The notes under the pieces: generated by a model
Seen by the model: only the letters and a program-made list of their open reading frames with translations
Told to the model about the DNA's origin: nothing
The model's database searches: none
Translations under genes and position numbers: made by a program
Shown: positions 57,125 to 64,000 of the stretch, in pieces
Position numbering within the stretch: position 1 is the first letter of the stretch
How the letters are laid out: each line of letters starts with the position of its first letter
DNA from: Heloderma charlesbogerti
Taxonomy: Eukaryota; Chordata; Lepidosauria; Squamata; Helodermatidae
Assembly: GCA_026122225.1 (NCBI GenBank)
Contig: JANEZZ010002064.1
Span: forward strand, 1 to 64,000
DNA length: 64,000 nucleotides
Reading direction: 5' to 3'

Positions 57125-57505
57125 TAGGGATGCTGGAGAAATTCAAGACAGACTAAAATGAGCTTGGATTTCTAAGAATCCAACCTGAGGAATCTACTGC
57201 GGAACGGCCCCCTCAGGCCATGCAGAGTCTGTGGACTTTCGGATGGCTATTTTACTTTCCGGAAATTTACACGTATAAATCCATAGAAAAATACATAAGT
57301 TTCTATTGAATGGAATGGGGGACAATATACTAAATGTTACGTACTGAGGTAAATTATGTAAATACTTATGTAAATATTTACATATTTTTCTGCATGACGG
57401 AAAAAAAATATTTGCATCCACCTGTGGGCAGATGACGGAACGAAGGGTGCCTGACAATCCGCAAAACACAGATGGAGCGGATTTTACACAGTCCATACAT
57501 CCTTA
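57125..57505 (-). mobile_element. Non-autonomous hAT MITE, second family (copy 2)
   Basis: The ends TAGGGATG and CATCCTTA are flanked by CCATTGAG (57117-57124) and CCTTGGAG (57506-57513), 6 of 8 matching. In reverse orientation it aligns with 33142-33536 (shared TGGAGAAATTCA / TGGATTTCTCC wording). Near 57368-57386 it contains TATGTAAATATTTACATA, the same palindromic core found in the hAT chain family. Confidence 0.8.
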
Positions 57506-59879
57506 CCTTGGAGTATGGTTCTCCATCCAATCAGACTTAGAACTCCTTCCTGAACCAATCTGCCCTCACCTTACCTCATTTTCCATGCAGTCGTTCATTT
57601 GTCAGTCCCTTTCTGGATTTGCAGATACAGAAAACTGTTGAATCACAAGCGTTGTCACTTCTGCATTTTGTATAGCAGCTGGTATAACATTGTACCAAGT
57701 TAGTGACACCAGCCCATCATCCTGTCTGAAGCAAAAGCGGCAACCTCTATGCTCTGTGTCAATGCTAATACCATCCTAGCTGACGGCAATGACCTTTCAT
57801 TGAAAAGGTTATTTAAGTTAATCTGACCTTGCCTTAAGTGGGGCTGCAGTGCTCAGCATCCTCCACAGTCTAACAAGTGCAGAAGTGGTCTTCTGTTTCA
57901 GAGATAATTGATCATTGCCAAAGGTCACTACTTGGCCTGTTTTAAATTTGTCTGCCTATTTTCCTACACTGTCACCCAGTTCAGGAATTGTAGCTCAAGT
58001 TTTGGTCAACAAGCAATTTAAAATGTAAATGTAGTTAAATAACTTAATATGTGCACATGAGCAATTCTTGCAGAAAGAACTCCCCTGGCTGTAAAGGTGG
58101 TAACAGAACTAACTCTGACGTATGCACAAGGCAGAATATTCATACATTCTGTAATACAAATGTCATGTTACTTCTGTCCATCATATATAAGGCAGAACGA
58201 ATAATAGTGTCTCTGAGTGATATTGTGTGTGTTTTTAATGCTGCTGGAGCAAGAAAATGCTATTTGCCAAATAAGACTTAATTTGCCAAACAGCCTTTTC
58301 TTGTTAGCAAGTCACAGTTGACGACCTAAAGACACAAAATGGCTCCTTGGCCTCAACCGAAACTGTGAACTTCTTGTGTAAATAGAAAAGCCTGTGCCCT
58401 TGATTTACGAGAGATGGAAAATGAATCAAGAAGGCCTGTGAATTTTACTGCAAATTAGAACCAGGAAAGAGATGATAAAAATGATGCCACATTCCTTGAG
58501 TAGATGGAGTTTTCATATAGGGGAAATAAAACCTTAATATGATAATTTGCTGGCATTCCCACCAGCCACCGCCCTTCACAGATGAATTAGGTTCTAGGGG
58601 GTAGAAGCCTGATGGATTCAAGGTGCAGGGAATATGTTCAGTTATTGTATTGGGCTTGATTCCCCTGCAACCTCTGGTGTGTTCATTCCCTTCCCCCTAC
58701 TTTTCCCCTTGTCTTTTTGCCTCCCCTTTTAATGGGCGTTTGCACCAGATTTTTTTTCTCTTGCTGTGAACCTGCAATTTATTAAAGGGGAAGGCCAATC
58801 CAGATAACTAGGGAGAATCTAAAGGTTTTTGTTTCCCAAGGCAGAATAAATAGAGGCACATTCTTTTCAGGTAGGAACAGACCTGGTTACACATTTTCTT
58901 AAACTGCAAACAAAATCCTTTCTCTCCTAGCCCTTCTTCTGCTATCTCCATGTCTTTTCTCTCTCCTTCCTCCCTGCAACCCGATTTTTACAGCTTTCCT
59001 TGTAAATGTCTATTTCCTATGGCTTGCTGATCGTTTTTAATTCTTATTTGTGATTACAAATGTAGTCAGTCAGAATTTTGCAAGAGCCACATAACTGGCT
59101 GTGTGAGATGTGCTAACTTGGTGAACTAATTTTTTTTTCCTTCAAAGTCACAATTCTGTGGGCTTTTAATATGTTTACTTTGTTGGGATGGAATAACAAT
59201 CCCAACTTGTCGAACAGCCATCCTCTTGTTTAGAGACAGTTTGAATTCTGAATTTTGGAGAGGCTGAGAAAGAGAGAAAGTTGTGAAGTGAGTGATGCTG
59301 AGGCACCTTGGGGTGCCAGGGGTCCTGTAGAAATATGCTGGCTGATGAAAGAGTGTCTGTTTGCTTTCAATGTACTCTGCTTGTATGTTTGTAAAAAAAA
59401 AAAAGGACAAAAATCTTACAGTGACACTATAGTTTTCCAGCTCATTCTAATCCAACAGAAACAAAGTGTTGTAGTGCTGTTCTTGGAATTTCTCAATGCT
59501 CAGGGACTGCCTAAGTATATTTTAAAGTATCCTTGTTGATCTAGAGGCTTTAAATGCTACACTTTGTTGTCATAGCTTTAAAACATGCATTTGCACTCCT
59601 GTTACTTTTGTCTATAATTCTGTGCATATTTTTAAAATCCATTTTTGGCCATTATTGACACATGCACTACAGCTGACAAAAAAGATAGGCGTGGAGAAAT
59701 GGGTCTTTTTATTAATCTCTGCCATGACATATTAATTAAAATTAATACTTTTTTCCCCATTACTTTTTTAATTTACACAAATAAGTTATGATAATGTCCT
59801 TTTTTATTTTAGCAGTAAACCAGTTACTATCTGCACATCCTATTAATACACTTTTTTGACAGCTCAGTTCTACAACACA

Positions 59880-59955
59880 TACCTTTGGAAGGAGTTTTCA
59901 TTGATTTCAACTGAACTTACTTACAAGTAAGTGTGCTTCACATTGCAGCTGTAAT
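59880..59955. repeat. Short interspersed repeat (AAGTAAGTGTGC type)
   Basis: TTGATTTCAACTGAACTTAC and CAAGTAAGTGTGCTTCACAT follow the same pattern as the copy at 60830-60905. It is diverged. Confidence 0.4.
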
Positions 59956-60515
59956 ATTAAGAACAAGGAGAAAAAGCATCAAATTGTCAAGCATTTTGAA
60001 TTTTTTAAAAATGCTTTTTTGTTACTGACCCTTTTGGCCCAGGAATGGCTAACTTTTATGTTGAGAATGTGTATGAAATTGCAAACCTTCTGAGGTGTGA
60101 TCTATGTTATGATTTTGTCAGCAGTGTTTGAATAACAGAAACATTTCCCATATGGAACAGAAAAATATTTTAAAATTGTGAACATATTTCAGTTCATTCT
60201 AAGCAGTAAAAAATAATCCATATTTGTAATGAGTAATTTAATCTATTTTTCTAATAAAATTGTAAATTGCATGCATTCAGTTCAAATGCTGATTATCATG
60301 AATGGGTCAGCAATGATCTGAGAAATATTTTAATTTTTCTTTCTCATAGAATAGTGCTCATATCAAATCAAAGAGACAATGGGCGTTACTAATCCTGAAG
60401 ATTTCCTAACATAATGGACTTTTTCTAATTTACCATGAACTAATAAGGCACTTTTCTAGTAAACTGCAAAATGTTAGTTCTGTAGTTACTTACGGAATCT
60501 TCACTGTAATCATAT

Positions 60516-60518
60516 ATA

Positions 60519-60555
<37 letters not shown>

Positions 60556-60572
60556 ATATATATATGTATGTA

Positions 60573-60622
<50 letters not shown>
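60516..60622. repeat. Compound microsatellite (GT)n-(AT)n
   Basis: Runs of GT, a short TATG-type mix, more GT and finally a long AT run span about 105 bases. Such tracts are prone to length variation and to unusual DNA structure. Confidence 0.95.
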
Positions 60623-60625
<3 letters not shown>

Positions 60626-60829
60626 TTTCCCTATCCGGACTGATCCTATAGTGGTAGCATACAAATACGGTGCTAAAACTATTAAGATTAATCATATTTC
60701 AGATTGCTTCAAACTATTATAATGGATTACATAAATTTTTGTTCCATACATTTCTGATATTCCTTCAACTGTGATTGTAAATTATTTGATATGTAGAAAT
60801 TAATTAAAATATATAGTTATGAACATAAA

Positions 60830-60905
60830 TATGCAGTGCACCCTAGTAAGTCCCACTGTATTCAGTAGGGCTTAATCCCAGGAAGGTATGAACAGGATCA
60901 CAGCG
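60830..60905. repeat. Short interspersed repeat (AGTAAGTCCCACTG type)
   Basis: AGTAAGTCCCACTGTATTCA followed by GTAGGGCTTAATCCCAGGAA is partly self-complementary. It resembles pieces near 45935, 46381 and 59880. It appears to be a common short repeat of unassigned family. Confidence 0.5.
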
Positions 60906-62194
60906 TTAAAAAAATTGACATCATGGTAAACAAAATAACATCAAATGGCAACTAAAGCTGCAGTCAAAAGCTTCCTATTAATGCCATTTGTGTGACCTAA
61001 AAGTCACGTGTAGTAAAGATCCAGTGACACTCAAATATATTCGTTGGGCTTGTCAGAATGAATTTTTTAAAAGAAACCTTTTCAAATCCCATGGCTTATA
61101 CTACAGAAAATGGATACCACATACTTGAAATTATATAGGAGTACATGTCTATCTAAATATATAAATTTATGATTTATTTTTCCAGTGTTTCAAAACCAAA
61201 TTTAAAAAAAGAACATCCCAAAACGTTTTCTTACAAATTCTTAAAATATCTGTCCTACCCTCCTGCATATGTTGGTTTATTAATTTGTTTATTGAAACTT
61301 CAAACACCTAGTACTATAGATGAAGTGATCAGGACATTTTGTCTATGCGGCATACAAAATTATTTTCTAAGTTTTAAACTTGTGATAATTACAGTTAATA
61401 AAGAGCTCACTGGGAATTTTAAGTTCCCCCACTTAAGAATTCACAGCCAGCATTTATTTGGTAATTTAAGACTCTAGTTTGTCTAAATGACACTTTGGGA
61501 TGATCATTAAGATTTGATTTCTACTTATACTGAAGAGGGAGATTTTTGCAATACTATTAAGAACATTTTTCTGCTAGAGGAATGTTGGAGTAATTTTGAG
61601 AAAGATCAAGGAATCCTAATCACTTTTGAGAGTGCACTATTCCTTGAAAATACAAGTGGATTTTAGAACAGTTGATAAATAAGGGTCTTGAACTGGTTTT
61701 GAATGTAACAATTGCTCATCATTATTTGTTTGGATGGAAGATTCTCTTTTACTTGTTTTCTGCATGTGTTACAAGATTATTCATTGTTGTTTTTTAATGG
61801 GTTGGATCTAGGCTGTTAATTGTGCTTTAGTCCTGTTGAAATCATTGGGGCGGGTTAGTCATGACAAATTTAACTTTAATTTCAGTGAGAATAAACAGGG
61901 CTGGCCTTCTCATGAGGCAGGGTGAATCTCCCACCTGGGGCAATGGTGGGGGAGGGGAGCAGCAAATTGCATGCTTCCTCCCTCCCACCCACCTGGAGCT
62001 TCCCCCCACTGCCAGCTGCCCAGCAAATGCTGCAGTGGGGAAGTAGCAAGTGGAGCTCTCTGGAGAAGCCACTCACCCTCTGGCTCACTCTAAGAATCTC
62101 AAAGCGAGCCAGAAAGCAGGTGGCAGGTTCTCTGTAGATCCTCAACAGCCAGAGAAAGCAGCTGGCTCAGCTTTTCAAAGAGCTGGCTAGGCCT

Positions 62195-62345
62195 GAATGA
62201 CTGACTCTGAGGGAGTCCTTCCTCAGAGTGAGGCATTATGGGAGGGGTGTCCCAGGAGATCACCTGTATTGCAATACAGGCAATCTCCTGGGACATCCAT
62301 AATGCCTGGCTCTGGGGAAGGACCCCCTCAGAGCCAGGCATTTGT
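62195..62345. repeat. 150-bp imperfect hairpin
   Basis: The axis is at 62271/62272 in the perfect 18-mer CCTGTATTGCAATACAGG. The arms pair over about 74 bases each: TCCCAGGAGAT with ATCTCCTGGGA, GGCATTATGG with CCATAATGCC, and GACTCTGAGGGAGTCCTTCC with its mirror. It is probably a fold-back MITE. Confidence 0.85.
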
Positions 62346-62388
62346 GCCTAGCTGAGGCCATCTCTCTAAAGAGCTGTGCTGGTGAGAG

Positions 62389-62807
62389 TAGGGTTGGGCG
62401 GATTCCCTACCTGTCGTTCCTCAGGGGAATCCGCCCGCGGGGGGAGGCAATCCGTCCCTCCCCCCGGAATCTGTCCAGGCCAGCCCCGCTCCATGTTGAT
62501 CCTGCGGAGCCGGCCACCAGCTCCGCATTGCTGGCGAATGTCGATACAGCTGGCAGCCATTGCCGTGCCGTACCGCTGTAAGTAAGTCTCCGGACGCAAA
62601 TGGCGTAGTGGGCGCCATTTGCAGCTGTAAAGCTGGTAGATTATCCTAAATGCAGCCATTTACAGCTGCATTTAGGTTAGTCTACCAGCTTTACGGCCGC
62701 AAATGGCTTCCACTATGTCATTTGCATCCCTCTTTTTTACTTGATAGGCTACGCAAATATTTGCGTAGCCTATCGCATGAACACGCCATTTGTGTTCCTG
62801 TTCATTC
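62389..62807 (+). mobile_element. Partial hAT palindrome-chain element (copy E)
   Basis: It starts TAGGGTTGGGCGGATTCCCT. GC-rich sequence like copies A-C follows (CCCCCGGAATCTGTCCAGGC), then palindromic modules: ACGCAAATGGCG / GCGCCATTTGC, a unique arm pair GTAAAGCTGGTAGA / TCTACCAGCTTTAC (about 62626-62693), and GATAGGCTACGCAAAT / ATTTGCGTAGCCTATC (62742-62774). No matching right terminus is seen, so the right end is lost or too diverged. Confidence 0.72.
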
Positions 62808-62809
62808 CG

Positions 62810-64000
62810 TGTTTCCACAGAAATATTTTGTGTGGCATTGTTTCTAATGTTCATATTTCTCAGAGTGTCCTTGTGATTGGTTAGCTATATACTGAAATAC
62901 ATCCAGAGCAATATAACAACCTATATCCAATTTACACAGAGACTTGGATAATGAAACCTCAAGATGAAATTACATATTTTGGGTTTTACTCCAACAAATC
63001 TATTGTGGAATCATGTGATAAGTGGATATAATTTTAAATAAAATGGGGGTAAATTGCCACATGTATCATTTCCTGTTGTTTTGCTACTTGTAGCCATACA
63101 ATTGATCTAATTTTTGAAATTCCTGAAATATCAACAATATATTGTTCACAGAGAAGATCTCTCTCATAAAGGAAAGTGAAGTATGATAAAGGTTTATAAT
63201 ATTACATGTCTGCAGTGAAACATAAGATTCTTTCTCCCATTTTCCAGCTGGGCCACTTTTGCTTTATACAACCAAAGGTCCAAGTTATTTTGATTTATTT
63301 TTACTGTGTGGAGAGGTTTCCTCCTTTAACATCTGTTTTCTGGGACTGTTTTGTCTGGTGATGACTGTGAGTTAGAGAGAATTTGGTTTTGATATACAGT
63401 TGCTAAGTAAATACCAAACAGAGTGCAATTTAACTTTCTCACCCACCAAAATTCTGTCACCCAATATACACATAGTTGAAAGGAGACTGGAAAAAGATTT
63501 TAAAATTCAGCCTCATTTAAGTATATGAGGACATGGGGTCTATGATTATAAATAGTAGTTTATAACTTGAGATTTACAACTGTTTAGAAAGAGTTGTAAA
63601 TGCCACTTTCTGGTAGAAAATCTATAAATCCCTTGTGTTCATTTGAAAATACAGCTCCCTGCTTAACTGGAAGCCAAGTTATGGGGAACGTGGGCCCAGC
63701 AGAGAGGAAGGGAGTGACTCTAGTGAGCAGCCACTCAGTCGCAGCATTGCTGAACTTCCAGGCAGCTCTGGGATACCCAAGAGCCAGTCAGGACACAAAT
63801 TGTGTCGCGGGGCAGGGGAGGGGAGCTGTGGGTCTGATCTGAGGTAGAATTACATCCCTCCAGTCCACCCATGGCCTATCAGCATTCTAACTCACAGTAA
63901 CCATTGTCAACCTTTAAAGGGGATCTAGGAGGTTCCAGGAAATTAATGAAAAGCACTATTAAAGCTAGAATAGTTAAACATATAGAAGAACAGGCCCTGC
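62810..64000. other. Interval without recognised feature
   Basis: AT-rich sequence to the window end. An 80-codon frame at 63600-63842 has no known motif. No repeat family recognised. Confidence 0.35.

Larger units (their letters stand above)
57514..62190. other. Long repeat-poor, AT-rich interval
   Basis: I recognise no protein domain, RNA gene or major transposon across about 4.7 kb. Minor items are a (GT)n-(AT)n microsatellite at 60516-60622 and two short TTACTTCTGAGTAA-type repeats near 59880-59955 and 60830-60905. The longest open frame (61169-61477) shows no known motif. It could be intronic or intergenic unique DNA. Confidence 0.5.

Noticed and set aside
60440..60722. Tyr/Ile/Thr/His and Val/Cys repeat peptides
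   Set aside because: They are translations of the GT/AT microsatellite.

Overview
The window looks like nuclear DNA of a squamate reptile (lizard or snake). The evidence is the repeat mix: a BovB/RTE LINE 3' end, two tRNA-headed SINEs of the Sauria type that share the BovB 3' tail, long CR1 and L2 LINEs, L1 pieces, a CORE-SINE, a 5S-rRNA-headed SINE and many non-autonomous hAT transposons. I find no host protein-coding gene, no genuine tRNA or rRNA gene and no CRISPR array. Every long reading frame I could recognise belongs to a decayed transposable element.

Layout. Bases 1-26428 form one inverted repeat: 1-13211 is the reverse complement of 13212-26428, with the axis between 13211 and 13212 and no spacer. 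I found six differences between the arms. Each is a homopolymer run one base shorter in the left arm, and five lie within about 85 bases of the axis. This pattern suits a fold-back (read-through) assembly or library artefact better than a real palindrome, although the sequence alone cannot exclude one. The right arm reads on without a break into 26429-64000, so it is the better representative. I describe right-arm elements in full and list their mirrors briefly.

Right arm, 13212-26428: an L2 tail cut by the axis; an L1 fragment (minus) broken by a solo LTR and a CORE-SINE; hAT ends with a hairpin; and a long CR1 (16185-23016, plus) with ORF1 (zinc-finger-like and SGNH esterase segments) and ORF2 (endonuclease and reverse transcriptase). 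This CR1 is interrupted by two hAT elements and one truncated L2, all with target-site duplications. An old CR1, an old L2, a MITE and an L1 3' end follow.

26429-34300: three LTR-like segments and at least three L2 copies with hAT insertions. 34300-38330: an L1 interrupted by a Sauria SINE and an LTR. 38800-50660: L2, CR1, BovB, hAT, Sauria SINE and LTR fragments. 52390-57505: a 5S-headed SINE, CR1 pieces, a tRNA SINE and several fold-back hAT elements. 57514-62190 is repeat-poor and AT-rich.

The most interesting biological object is a family of non-autonomous hAT elements: four complete copies plus a partial one, counting mirrored copies once. They have 8-bp target duplications, and each carries an internal chain of near-perfect palindromes of about 40 bp separated by other palindromes. 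Palindrome arms change in a paired, compensatory way between units, and every complete copy has an outward-facing AGGTARG motif at nearly fixed distances from both ends.
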